From Dysidea avara (taxonomy: Eukaryota > Porifera > Demospongiae > Dictyoceratida > Dysideidae), in assembly GCF_963678975.1 (NCBI RefSeq), contig NC_089274.1, forward strand, positions 33,103,790-33,167,789: DNA of 64,000 bases, written 5' to 3'. A model generated the notes under the pieces. The model made no database searches. It worked only from the letters and a program-made list of their open reading frames with translations, and was not told where the DNA came from. A program made the translations under genes and the position numbers. Of the stretch, positions 22,441-34,621 are shown one piece after another; the first letter of the stretch is position 1; the number at the start of each line of letters is the position of its first letter.

Positions 22441-22811
22441 CAGGGCCGCCCACAAGGGGGGGGGGGGGGGGGCAACTGGGGCATTTTGCCCCGGGCCCCA
22501 GCCTGAAAGGGGCCCCAGGAGGCCCCATGAAGGGCCCCCTAAATACCTGTTTAAAAGATCGATATACTCTAATAGAGCAGTCAGATCTAAATACTTTAAT
22601 AGAGCAGTCACAGTATTCTTCAGAGGAGCAGTGTAGCAAGCTTATAGATAAGGAGATATGGCTGGTGCTGGGTAGTTATTGTCATTGCCAGCAGGTTGTG
22701 ACCTTTTTTTTTTTTTTTTTTTTTTCAGTTTGGTCTTCACCTTACAACTTGGGTGAAGGGCCCCACTTTAACTCTTTGCCCTGGGCCCCTTAATTTCTCT
22801 GGGCGGCCCTG
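22441..22811. mobile_element. hAT-like MITE with 8-bp target duplication
   Basis: The ends are cagggccgccc and gggcggccctg, 11-bp perfect inverted repeats. Direct repeats 'cctggaaa' lie at 22433-22440 and 22812-22819. The interior has G-runs, 'ggcccc' blocks, two tandem copies of the 'taatagagcagtca' motif and a T-tract. Confidence 0.88.
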
Positions 22812-22888
22812 CCTGGAAAGTGTACTTGGAGTGAGACTTGAGGTTAAAATGCGTGAGATTTGCTTACTTTGTTATGCGTGAGGTCTTG

Positions 22889-23223
22889 CCTTTTTTTTTT
22901 TTTTTTTTCCCGGGCTGGATGGACTGCCCTTGCCTACCACCCCCAGCACAAAGAAAGCACGTGCTGGACAACTGAATAAAAAGGACCAGATTGCTAAAAG
23001 TTTAAAAGTCCCTGTGCTCATCAATGCGGCCCATCTCAGGAGAGGCATCAGAGGAGCGATGCGAGATGGACCTATTTCCACGTATGCACATTGTAGCTGA
23101 CCGAAATAGAGAAAAAGACAATGTGCATCGGATAAAAGCCAGAGTCTGACTGTAACTAGTAGAGCCGCGGCGAGATAGATGGTCAGCCAAACGACGGTAG
23201 AAAACTATTGCCTCCCTTCCCAT
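22889..23223 (-). mobile_element. 3' end of the large minus-strand retroelement, separated by an insertion
   Basis: The minus strand encodes MGREAIVFYRRLADHLS, TLAFIRCTLSFSLFRSA and CIRGNRS, followed by a 3' UTR ending in a run of A (T-run at 22889-22908 on the plus strand). It continues the ORF of 24160-26200 in the same direction. The homologous uninterrupted junction can be read at 53797-53830. Confidence 0.85.
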
Positions 23224-24159
23224 TTACATTAACGATATTGTAACAAACATCAAGAGTGAAATTAGATTATTTGCTGACGACATTCTACTCTTTAAAACTA
23301 TAGCTACGCCCAACGATCACAGAATACTGCAAAATGACTTAGATTCCTTAACACAATGGGCTAGCAACTGGCTGATGGAATTTAACATTCCCAAATGCAA
23401 TATTTTACAATTTACAACCCACCACAGTAAAAGCACTTTTACATATAAAATGTCTAATATTCCATTGAATATTGTATCAGAGCACACCTATCTTGGTATC
23501 CGCCTCCATCATACACTACCATGGGAACCTCATGTTAACTATGTTTGTGGAAAGGCAAACCGTCTTCTTGGATTTCTGAAAAGGAATTTATATAATGCCC
23601 CAATACAAATCAAAGAACACTTATACAAACAATTATTGTTACCTTCTATTGAATACTGCTCAGCCATCTGGGATCCTTATCACCAAACAACAGTTAGCAA
23701 ATTAGAAATGATCCAACACCGAGCTGCAAGATTTGTTCTTAATAAACCATGGCACAGATCCAGTCAACAACACAGTATTACAGATATGCTTAATTACCTT
23801 CAATGGCCAAGTTTAAAAAGTAGGAGAAGGAATGCTAGACTTATATTATTAATCAAGATTGTAAGAAACTTACTGGTGCTACCAAACCATTGTTTACCCC
23901 AGCCAACCCCTGTATCATATACTCGTGCCAATAATCCCCTCAAGTTTGCACAGCTGCAATCCAGAATTGATTTATATAAGTATTCTTTTCTGCCAAGAAC
24001 AATTATTGATTGGAATAACTTGAAAATTGACAACATTGACACAATTAACCTTGACACTTTTAAGAACATTATAGATAAGCTAAACAATTTGTGATTTGTA
24101 ATGCACATTAGCGTGTTGCCCCTGGTGGGCTTTGCTAATTAATAATAATAATAATAATA
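23224..24159 (+). mobile_element. 5'-truncated non-LTR retrotransposon (CR1/Jockey/I-like), RT C-terminal half
   Basis: It is inserted between 'cttcccat' and 'acctcca' of the minus-strand retroelement. The ORF gives YINDIV, LFADDILLF (RT FADD box), WLMEFNIPKCNILQF and YLGIRLHHTLPWEPHV. It continues with LEMIQHRAARFVLNKPWHR, SLKSRRRNARLILLIKIV and a terminal WNNL-type motif, with stop TGA at about 24092-24094. It ends in a (TAA)n tract, the 3' tail type seen in several non-LTR clades. No target-site duplication of more than 1 nt is evident. The element starts inside the RT domain, so it is dead on arrival. Confidence 0.88.
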
Positions 24160-26197
24160 ACCTCCAGTGGTCGCAAACACAAGGGGAGTGAAGGAGGCCT
24201 GCTCAACCTCTCTGATACGGTCACCATACTCATGTTTCTTCTGTGCCTCGTGACGTCGATACAAAGAGGGGACACTGGTGTTGCAGTAGCTCGGTGCATT
24301 AGGATGAAACATCCTTACGTCAAAAAAGGCACTTTGCCGCTGCCCCCAGAATCCCCTAGCATGTATGTCTGCCCTAGCCTCATCCTGACGGTTGGCAGTC
24401 TTAGGTGCAATGATCTCTGGCTGTAAAGGTGGCTCAAGGGCCACACCATGACATGTCTTGGAAAGCCACTCTGCAGTGATGTTTCGCAAAGGATTGTGGC
24501 GAACAAATGTGAGGCCTCCATGTCTGCAAATCATAGCATGATCCGCAGAAAATGGGACCCCACAAACACAGTGACTGGATATGTTCAGGAGCTTCCAGCT
24601 GTATCTAAGATGCAAGGCATCCCAAAATTCTTGCTTCATCAGATGGAATCCCTGCTCTGCTAAAGGCAATGCTGTCAGCCAGGCAGAAGCACCCGGTTCA
24701 CTGTTCAGGTCTAAAACTCTTTGGGATTGTGACGAAAGATTAGATTTGATCGTAGAAGCCCTCCCCCTCAAAGTAGAGCGACAATCCTGATGAATCTGAG
24801 CCTTGATAGAACTAATGTCGGGTAGAGGGGCTAGTAGATTCTGAGCAACAATCAAAGATCTCAGATGGTGTGTGATTTTGATAGATGCAGTAAACTGAGA
24901 ATCAGCAATGTCTACAGGATTGACAATACCCAAGCCACCTAGGCGGCAGGGTAGAGAGAGCACATCACGCTCTAAGGCAGAACAAGCACCATGGCCAGTG
25001 AGGGCAGGGATCAGCTTCAAACGGATGGCATCCTCTAGAGGCTGAAATAGGGGCCCGACATTGGGGATGGTCCTCATGATGTACACCCACCAGCCTATCA
25101 TCCCATGAGTGAAAGCACAAAAAGCCACATGAGGATGATTTGTAGCAATCTCAGCCAAAGCAAGCACTTCACTGGACCAAGAACAAACCTTCTTGGCCAC
25201 AAACCCCTCTGCAAATTCTCGAGAGTCCAATGCAGCCCCAAGATGGCGCTGGCCCTGATCAGTAATCTGCATACCAGTGTCAGCAAAGATAGATTTTGCA
25301 ATAGTTAACAAATGAGGCTTTACAATCAACACTGTACATGTCTTAGATGCATTAGAAAAATACCCGAAATTAGGTCCCAAAGAGGATGATAGTATCTGCC
25401 ACCATTTATGCAAAAGTTTCAGTTTCCCCACCGCAATGGCATCATCTGCAAACCATACCTGCCCAACACTGGGGACTGCCACACGGAGTCTTTTAATTAA
25501 GGGAACCACAGCCAGGGCATACATTGCCATTGCAAGAGGATCTCCTTGAGTTGTTCCTTCACAAGATGGGATTTCACCCTCTCCAACTACAAACAATCGG
25601 ACTGGCTGAACATAAGTGTTGTTCAGGATAGTAGAAAATGCAGGACAAAGGATGGATATATTATGTAGGGCAGCTTGGCGATTCACACAATTGAATGCAT
25701 TAGTAGCATCCACTAAGAGTGCAGCTTCACAATCACTGTCATCAAACATATTCTTCATAGCATGTACAGCAGCCTCAGAGCCAGCTGATTGTCCCGCACA
25801 GGTCTGTAATGGGCCAGCAGCCAGTGCAATATCATCACCTATAACATAAAGGATCGCCTTAGCAACAATTCTACGGGGCACGTCACCAATACCTATTGGT
25901 CTCACACCTGGACGTTTGTCGAGAGGTATCAGCCTGCAAGCAACAAAAGGCATCAAAATTGCAGGTTCAACTGTAGTTACGGATAAGCAGCGGGCAACAG
26001 AGGCCAAGGCTTGGCACAGTTCAACAGAAGCCTCATTAAAAGAGGTGCACAGACGCTTCCACCCATAAGCATCCACACCAGACAAACCGGCAGCACCATG
26101 AGTATTAAGTGCTGCACGCTTGATAAGATCGCCTGTGAGAGAGTCAAAGATTATCGGATCAAACTGGGGAGTGATTGGTCTTAGTAGGAAAAATTCC
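24160..26197 (-). mobile_element. Non-LTR retroelement reverse-transcriptase ORF (5'-truncated, 3' interrupted)
   Basis: About 675 codons are open on the minus strand. The N-proximal part has FDPIIFDSLTGDLIKRA and GLSGVDAYGW. RT motifs follow: LIPLDKRPGVRPIGIGDVPR, AGQSAGSEAAVHAM, ALLVDATNAFNCVNR (catalytic D), EGTTQGDPLAMAMYALA and VWFADDAIAV (FADD box). Downstream are SALERDVLSLPCRLGGLGIV, EPGASAWLTALPLAEQGFHL, a C.CG..FSADHAMIC..GG....RHN zinc-like cluster, and ADIHARGFWGQRQSAFFDVR, a possible PD-(D/E)XK restriction-like endonuclease core. The frame runs into the (TAA)n tail of the inserted element, and its true C-terminus is at 23223-22905. The ORF is remarkably intact, suggesting recent activity. 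I infer an RLE-bearing non-LTR element, but the clade is not certain. Confidence 0.85.
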
Positions 26198-26199
26198 TG

Positions 26200-26829
26200 T
26201 TAAAATTGCAAAATTTGCATGGCTATTTTCAATTATAAATCTCCATTTTTAGCCATTAGAGCATCCATTTTCAGCCATTAGAGCACTGTTTAGTGCTTTG
26301 CCAAGAGGTTTGAAGTGAAATTAAATACATTAGAGCTTAATTTTCCAGGAATTGCAATGCGTGTCGGAGATGGAAAACCATGCATGAGACAACAACTTGA
26401 TCCAATGAGTGTGTCTCACGCGTAATGCGTGAGAGTTGAGGTGTCTGGCATTGCATAAGAAGAATAATCATTATACACAAACCTCACACAGCATCTTTGA
26501 ACTGACTCAATAGCTAAGATGTCCTTTTGTGTAGCTATAAGGGTCCCAGACCACACAGACGGCGCATTAGGCTAGGATTGGTTTAATAAGTGACTTCACT
26601 TTGACAGAAATCGGACAGCTATGAAGGTTACGCAAAGCCCTTTGATACTGTTAGCTTTGTTAGTTATTTGTCTAATGTGTACAAGAATGTGTTCAGACCA
26701 GGATATCTAGCTATATTTATAATTACAATTAAAATTGCATAAATCATTACATACTGAATTGTAAATAAATAAATAAACTCTTCTAGAAATGTGCGTTGTC
26801 ATTGTACGGCCATACGGCGATGGTGAGGC
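26200..26829. promoter_or_regulatory. Upstream region of the reductase gene
   Basis: This gap lies between the retroelement's 5' truncation and the inferred start codon. Short direct repeats 'agccattagagca' occur near 26255-26285. I see no clear TATA box at a useful distance. The promoter presumably lies here, but nothing specific can be assigned. Confidence 0.3.
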
Positions 26830-28118
26830 ATGAAGTCGTTGAAGAAGGTTTTTGGTAAAGAATCAAAATCCGTGTTTGACAGGTATGTATTTAATCTCAG
26901 ATGCCGCCCACCCCATTTCAATCTTCGGCAATCTCCTCAGACAGGGTGGATAAACGGATGAACTATCGCGAGTTTTATCCATACATTAATTAGCTAGGCG
27001 TCTCTTTAGCCTATCAAAGTAATGTGTGTATCTGCTTTAGCTTCGGCTTTAGTAACATTCGTTATCGAGCTCATTCGATGCCGCGGATAGGATGACTGGG
27101 ATGATCAGCTCGATAAACCCTGCTTGAGGGGGCGGGGGCAGCATTGTACTCATCAATAATATTATAGACCTTTTGATTTATCCAGGACAGAGCTACTTAA
27201 AGGACAGCTCCAACAAGTGGAAAAGGACATCAGTTCTAGAAGAGATGAGTCGTCAACTAATAGTGATACACAGGGACTAAGTGAGTTGGAGGCAAGGCTG
27301 AAGCTAATCCGTGAGAAGATAGAGGATTCTAAGAATGACAAAGAAGCAAAGCAACTCAGTACTGCTGTCAAGTCGGCAGTCATGTATGCTTGTGATCAGT
27401 GTATGAGACCCATTGAAGGTACTATTAATGTAAGCTGTTATATTCCGGCTATGGCTATCTGTGTGGTGATCTGATTCATATATCCGGCATGATTGTCTTG
27501 AAGTGACCATGCATGCTGGGGAGAGAACAATCTGTGATGCTGCTTATAAGTACTTCAGCCATATATTCAGGACACATTTCATGTACTTTTATCTCAGGCC
27601 AGTTAGTTACAACTGCATCCATGTGCATGCTCATGTACACATACATACACAGTCAACAAAATTTTTATAGAGAATGATGCTTTCATTTATACAATGCTGC
27701 CGACACCTCATTGTGATTGCAATGGTTACTTGCAGTACCAGTCTGGTACTGCAAAGTAACCATTGCAATATTATATATTTGTATTACTACCAGAGCAGGG
27801 TCAGTAATTGATATAGAAAGTAATAAATGCAGATTCAGTACTTTTAGCAAACTGTTGGCGATAGTTACAATACAAATATATATATAACAGCAATTACTAT
27901 AGTGCATGTACACCAATAGTAAATATTCAATCTATTTGGTATATGGCCACTCTATCACTAGTTTATCCATTGTATTAGCTGATGAGTACCATCATCACTC
28001 ATTGTCACTGGAGAATTTGAACTATGATTTGTGTGAGGGTTGTTACCAATCTATTGATGATGACCAGAAACCGCTCTTCTTGCCTTCTAAGACAAATCCA
28101 TGGACACAATATGCAAAG
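26830..28118 (+). CDS. Reductase gene, exons 1-3: coiled coil and ZZ-type zinc finger
   Basis: Exon 1 starts ATGAAGTCG and ends at AG/gtatgt. Exon 2 encodes a charged helical stretch (LSELEARLKLIREKIEDSKN), then CDQCMRPIE. Exon 3 completes the finger with YHHHSLSLENLNYDLCEGCY. The pattern CxxC ... NYDLCxxC is that of ZZ fingers. The middle Cys pair of the canonical finger is absent, as in the dystrophin-type variant, so histidines near residues 100-102 may contribute. Splicing 27418 to 27979 is needed to bring both halves together in frame. ZZ fingers usually bind protein partners, so a targeting or regulatory role is inferred. Confidence 0.8.
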
Positions 28119-31100
28119 GTACAGATATATATTTCTACTGGAAAATTGTATAAATGTATGGATTTTATTTGTTTGTATTATAGTGTGTACACATACATAC
28201 ATGTTCAGGTAATGAAGTCTAAGACAGTGTGTGAGATGTTGGTGAGAGCTGCAGAGGAGTTTGCTGGATTACCATGTCTGGGATATAGGCAGGTAAACAA
28301 TGGAACACCAGAAAAATCATTCAAATGGTTAGTACAGTGTATGCATGTGTGCTGTATGTGTATAACTATGTGAGGCAACATATAAGTGGCTATAGATAGC
28401 ATCGGCCTGGTAATCAAAAGGTAGGTTCGATACCTGGTTATGTCAATTTGGAGGTGTTGTTGTTGAGCAAGAAACTTTACTCACATTGCTCCAGTCTACC
28501 CAGCTGTACATTGGGGACCTGGTGGCCTGGTGTCATCTGGGAAAGCAGCCCACCCAGATGTAATATCAATACAGCTGTAGGTACTTGGTGTTTACTGGGA
28601 AAGCAAATACCCAACTGTCCTTGTCTTGTTTTAGCGGCGTTGAGGACTTTGGGTTTCACATATACTGCAGGCTACTAGCCCTGCCTAAGAAAGATTTGTC
28701 TGCACAAAGCTCAAGCACCTGAGTGGTGCACAGGTATCCCAGTGCTGGTTCACTGGGCAGCAACTGTCGTAGGCTTTTTTATATGCATTTATGTATGTAT
28801 TTTTTTATTGTATATGTGTGCTATATTGCATGTACACATGCCATTGTAGATGCATACATGTGAATTATGGTACATGTGCTGGGGTCTTGACTGGATTACC
28901 ATCCAGGTCAGTGGTGCTTACCCGGCTTTAACCTCTCTGGGTACATGTATATGTATGTAGTATGTAGAGTGCATGTTGTACTACGTGTGTACACAATTTA
29001 CTGTGTGTATGTGTTAATTTACTATTAAAAATTACATGTGGTACTGTAATAATCACTGTGTTAGGCTTAACCAGAGAGAAACCTTCCAGATTGCACTCTA
29101 TCTAGGAGGAGGTACGTATTTATATACTTACATAAATCATATGTGCAAAGTTCTATGTGTACACCTAATTAGCACTCACTATTTATGAAGTTCTTTGCTC
29201 ATCATAGGTATTCGTAGTTTTCTCTGTCATGAGTTTGATGATCGTGATAAAATATTTGTTGGTGTCAGTGGAGAAAACTCACTTGACTGGTTTATCAGTG
29301 ACTTTGCTGTGTGTCTGCAGTCAATGGTGATTGTCCCCATCCATACTTCACTGGTATGGGACATGTGCTGTGTTATGTGTCTTTGTACAGTCGAGTTTTA
29401 TGAAGGCAACTTTTGTGCTAACTGTACGTGCATGTGAAAAAGTTATAAGGATAATTCTTCGTTGTATCAAGTTTGTTGTAACATGCATCTAACTTATATG
29501 TGACCAGCTGAGCAAAACCAGCCATTTTTGCACATTCATTTTATTCTCCTCTATTTTATATAATAGCAAAGGAGTGGACTACAAAAAGTTTGAGTTTTTT
29601 TGTCTTGCGGTAGACATTTGGAACAGCAAGTAATTTAATTTGCAACGATATGGCAAATAAATTACAGGCACTTGTGTAAGTAATCAGTCAAAATTCACAA
29701 CCGGAACAAGCTACAATGATGGGAACTGGCTAGCTCAATTTGTTCTCCATAAACTTGCAAATCAGTAGTGATATTGTTCCATATGCACAGAGAAGAAGGC
29801 CATTTCAACAAGAAAATGACGATGGCAAACTCTATTTATGCCACATTATAATTATATATGGGTGCACATAACCCATGTGCCTTTTGCTGTATGAACATGA
29901 AACAAAGATTTCTTACTCTCTGTGAACAGGTGAATCTGATTGGTACATAGGTTTAATTGATTTGAGCTTTGTTTGAAGCAGTTAAAAGGTGTGTAAAATT
30001 TTTGTGCGGCACGTATATGTTTACCAGTTTATTTCAATGTATTTTTACAACAACATAGAATTTTGCGACAATAACTGGATTTTGCTCAGTCGGTCACATA
30101 TCTAATTATTTGCATTATTTACACAAGAAAGAAAACTTTGTTGCCAAAATACAGAAACTTCTTCATGCACATACATATAAATAATACTATGTGGAATTTG
30201 GAAGTAAGGTAAATTGGAACTGACACCTATTCTGATGTTGTTTCAATGTCCTAGGAGCGTATTTGTATGCAATGAATCCTTAGCAAGAGTACACTTGTTT
30301 TGTGGTATAAATGATCAAACTGATTCTGTCTGAATAATATACCTCATTTGACAATTCACTTATGTAACGTAAGAATAGTATTGAATACTGAGGATACACC
30401 ACTCTCTGATTTATTCTTATAACTTCTTGCATGTGTACTATAGGACACTGAAGGAATTGCTCATATCATTAATGCTTCTGGTGTGTCCTGTGTTCTTTGT
30501 TCACCGGAAATGTTACCCAAGCTGACTACCAGCAAGCAACGTTGTCCCAGTCTTAAGCTATTAGTACAGCTCAACTCTTGGCCTTATGATCCTTCTGAGG
30601 AAGGTAGAATACACATGGAAGCATTGAGATCTTTCCTTCTGCTCCTTCAAGAATCAAATCAGTTGTCACCTAACAGAGACGTTGATGTCACAAAGGATAC
30701 AAGTAATTTGGAGGAAAACATCATAAAATTTATTCAAAAGATTGCTATGAACTCCCAATCACTTCAGGAAACACTGTTCACTATCTTCAAGCATCACATA
30801 GCGTTGTCACAAGATGCTGGCTTGTTGCAGCACTTTGTAGCTGCTACCCCAGGTCACACAGGAATCCCAGACCTTACTGTGTGTCATGTCAACACTATGC
30901 TAGTACTGTCCTGTATCTATCACTGTTTTGTGATGGGGTGTCTACCCCAACCAATATCTATCAGCAAGTGTAATGATCTTGTTGCTGTAGTCTACACTAG
31001 TGGCAGTACTGGACTTGCTAAAGGTGTGTACATAAGAATATTTGTGCATACGTATATTATTGTAATTATTTGTTTTTCACTCTCATGTTGTATGTATCTA

Positions 31101-34100
31101 CACTATATTAACAGGTGTAACATTTACTAATGAGGTTTGGTTAAAGTATATAACAAGTATGAGGATGTTTGTTGAAGTTCAGATTTGTAAAAGTAAGTAT
31201 GTACATGTATATATGCACATGCATGTATTTTAACTGTGACACATTCTTAGAGTGAATGTACTTTAAGTTTCCATTTGATAGTTAATTACACACTTACCCG
31301 AGCCTAGTATATTGTTTGAATTATTAAACTGATATAGAAATATTGCAACATAATTGAGACCACCATCCTACTCTGATACGTGTATTCTGGGGTTCATGGC
31401 AGAATTGAAATATGGTTGGGTTCCTCATATTATCGAGGTCACCCAAGACATATTTTCCCACACCAATTAGGTTTAATCCACTTTATAGGATAGCCGGGTA
31501 TGACCCAGATTAGATCTTGTGTGGTGATGAATCAATCAAGCTGATGATGTGGATGCCAATATATGTAACTATGCATGTATTGACAATGTACGTGGGCCAC
31601 TACTAGTGAATTGATTTAAAGAAGAAAGGGCGAGCCACAGTCAAGGTGGTGTTTACAGATTAGACTAAGTGCCTTCTTGTAAAGAGGGAGCATATACTAG
31701 TATAACTAAAATTGGAGTGGTTTCAAATTGTGAGCAATTGTGTGGGTAGTAAGAAATGTTAGTACAATGAGCCACACCCACTTATCAATCATTGTTTGGT
31801 AATACATAGCCACCTTTTACCTAAAGCTCTTGCAGGCAATCTTTGCTATATTACAGGGCTAACTACTGCCAACATCACATCCAATATGTAATTCATAATG
31901 CCTCTGTTTGCCATGCCTTTGTTTATTTAAAATAGTTCACATCTGAGTCACATTCGGGTCCCAACTAATATCTGGGTCAGATAAAGTTTTCCCCTCAAGT
32001 ATCATGTACCATATAGTAAGGGCAATGAAGGTGTGGGCGTGGCCAGTGATAAAATATCACCCAAAAACCTGCCTTCATTTTTCTTCACAACAACTTGACA
32101 GTATTGATTGAGCCCAAAAGGGCTTTCAGATTGACCTGAAACATTTCTGTCAAGTTGCTACTAAATTTATATGACGGAATTTTCTACTGCCTGCCTGATG
32201 TGTTCAGTCAAGCATAGTAGAAAACTGGGTACAGCTACAGCCCTACTTCTTTCACAAAATGTTTCAAATTCACTTGGGAAGAAACATTTGGCATATACAA
32301 TGCATGCACTATTGTCTTGCCTTTTATCCTTCTGTACCCGTAGCTACACGTTACACAACATTATGCAATATAGTATTACATAATGCATGTACGCCTGTGG
32401 ACACGTGTTGTAAACATTGCAGTGCTGAGTGAGCTGTCCAATATCATCAGAGACAAGTGTACAAAGTTAACTTAACTACTTGCGTTTCTGAACGTTTGCT
32501 ATATGACCAACACTGTTCACTACAGGCCAGGATCCAGATGAGGAAGTTCTACTCTTTGTAATGATAGACTCCCCAGCAATGTTTCACTGTTAATAGTTGC
32601 TGTAATAGCTTTAGAAGATAAAGACGATAATCATTTTTAGAGGCACTTATCGCAGAAAGATAGCAGTTTCAAGTGATATTTGAAGTATTACTGCTGTAAA
32701 CAAAGGTAAAAGATCTTACAATAAGTGTTTCTTGGACTGATAAAAACTGGTTTTAGTTTATTGAATTGAAGAAAAACTTGTTAGTCCGGCATCTGCTAAG
32801 GGAGGTTCCATTTGAGCCCCCCCAGGATCCATCCCTGCATTAACTGCTTCTTTTGTTTGCTTCATCATTATTCGGATTGGTAGCATTCTTTCCTTCATGA
32901 CTTTCTTTGTGTTTCTTGACATGATGTGTCAAGCAAACCACAAGCTATAATACTATGTATACAAAGTAAGTAAAAGATAACTTGATGAACTTCTAAGTGA
33001 ATATAGTTTGGCAATAATATGTGGTGTGTTATATTAATACCTAATCGGCAAAGATACTGACTACTTGCATATACCTGTATAATATATTGCTGTCATTAAC
33101 TATCTGTTTTGTGAAAAGGGGTCTTCCCGTGTACACATCCAATTTACCAAGCTTTTCATCCATTTAGCAATGTTGGTACTAACTAACCAGATTTGAAGTC
33201 ATTAGTTTCCATCTGTCTGAAGCTACGAATCATTAAAGTTGTTATACAGCTCCTGTGTGGATGAGTGTTAAAGACCTATTTTTTAAAAATCCATTTAGAT
33301 TAATTTGCATTATTATACAGTGTGTTTAGTGGTCATGAACTTGCAGAAAAAATTCACAAACAAGTATAAGAAAAATTAGGAATTTTAAACTAGAGTAGGG
33401 ACAATGTAGTACCACGATAAAAAGTACTGAGATTGGAGTAGTACGTAATGTCCAATTGCTGTAAAAGCAATAAGAAGCCAATTTCCCTACTGTGCATTTC
33501 AATCTTAGCAGCACAGTAGGGATATTTACTTCTTATTGTTTTACAGCAATTGGACTTTACATACAACTCTAATCCAGCTTGTTTCAGTACTTTTTATCGT
33601 GGTACTACATTGTCCCTACTCTAGTTTAAAAATTCCTAATTTTTCTTATATGTACGTGTACTTATAAATTTTCTTTGTGAGTTACTAAAATGTGAAAATT
33701 TGTCTTTTGAGAACTTTCCAGCTGTTTATTGTAATGGTTTTAAATATGTAGATCCAATGGCTCATTTGACTGAGAGGAAGATAGGATATTCAGTGATCAC
33801 TAAGGGAGGAAGGATTGGTGTAATGACCAACTTGAATCTACTGATGGAGGATATTCAGTTACTGGAGCCCACAACATTCTCCACAACTCCAAGGTACGTA
33901 CAATTGTAGTAGTCACTCTTTATAACGGAGCCAAAAGACATTTTGAAACTGCATGTGTTGGCTAGTCATTGTGTATTTATTTTTTATTATTACTGGGCAG
34001 GCAGCTCAGCTGATGTGTGTATATGGAGGTTGTAGTGGTACTGGAGCTATTAGGACTGCACTGTTATGTGCATATATATGTATTTCACATGCATACGTAA

Positions 34101-34515
34101 TTATGTAACAATTACAGATAGCATATTTCTAAGTTCGTGTAGACTTACTTAGTAAAGTGAAACACCCAAGTATAAATGTCTTACCTTACAGAAATTTTAC
34201 AGGCGTGCATCATTTGCAATTGTGTTACATGGTATAGTTACACTGGTGTGTTCTGCTTCAGATTCTTCAATAGACTTTATTCTGAGTATCAACAGTTGGT
34301 AGAGGTTAAGAGGTTACAACTCCAAGCTGCCAACCCTGACTATGATGATGCCATGCTCCAACAGGTACAATGTGACATGTGTGTGGAGGCAATCTTAATT
34401 TGGTCAGGCGACCAAACTTGCAAAAAAATACTGGTGTAAAGATGTCACTTTTTGTCTTAAAAGTCTAGTATGTAACAATATGTGACTGAATTTTTGAAAA
34501 TTGTTAATCTTTGCT

Positions 34516-34588
<73 letters not shown>

Positions 34589-34589
34589 G

Positions 34590-34621
<32 letters not shown>

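Noticed and set aside
23224-24159. A target-site duplication for the nested retroelement
   Set aside because: Comparison with the empty site at 53800-53830 leaves no repeated bases beyond a single ambiguous A.
24232-25849. Plus-strand frames over 24.2-25.9 kb
   Set aside because: They are shadows of the long minus-strand reverse-transcriptase ORF, which has clear motifs.
28400-28450. A functional tRNA gene
   Set aside because: Only the anticodon and T-arm parts resemble a tRNA. The acceptor stem does not close and the sequence runs on into a repeat body, so a SINE is the better reading.
33985-34090. A possible reductase exon reading AAQLMCVYGGCSGTGAIR
   Set aside because: Exons 9 and 10 already join in phase (TPR to FFNRLYSEY), and including this piece would break the adenylation domain. 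The EGYGCTEI motif is found later in exon 12.
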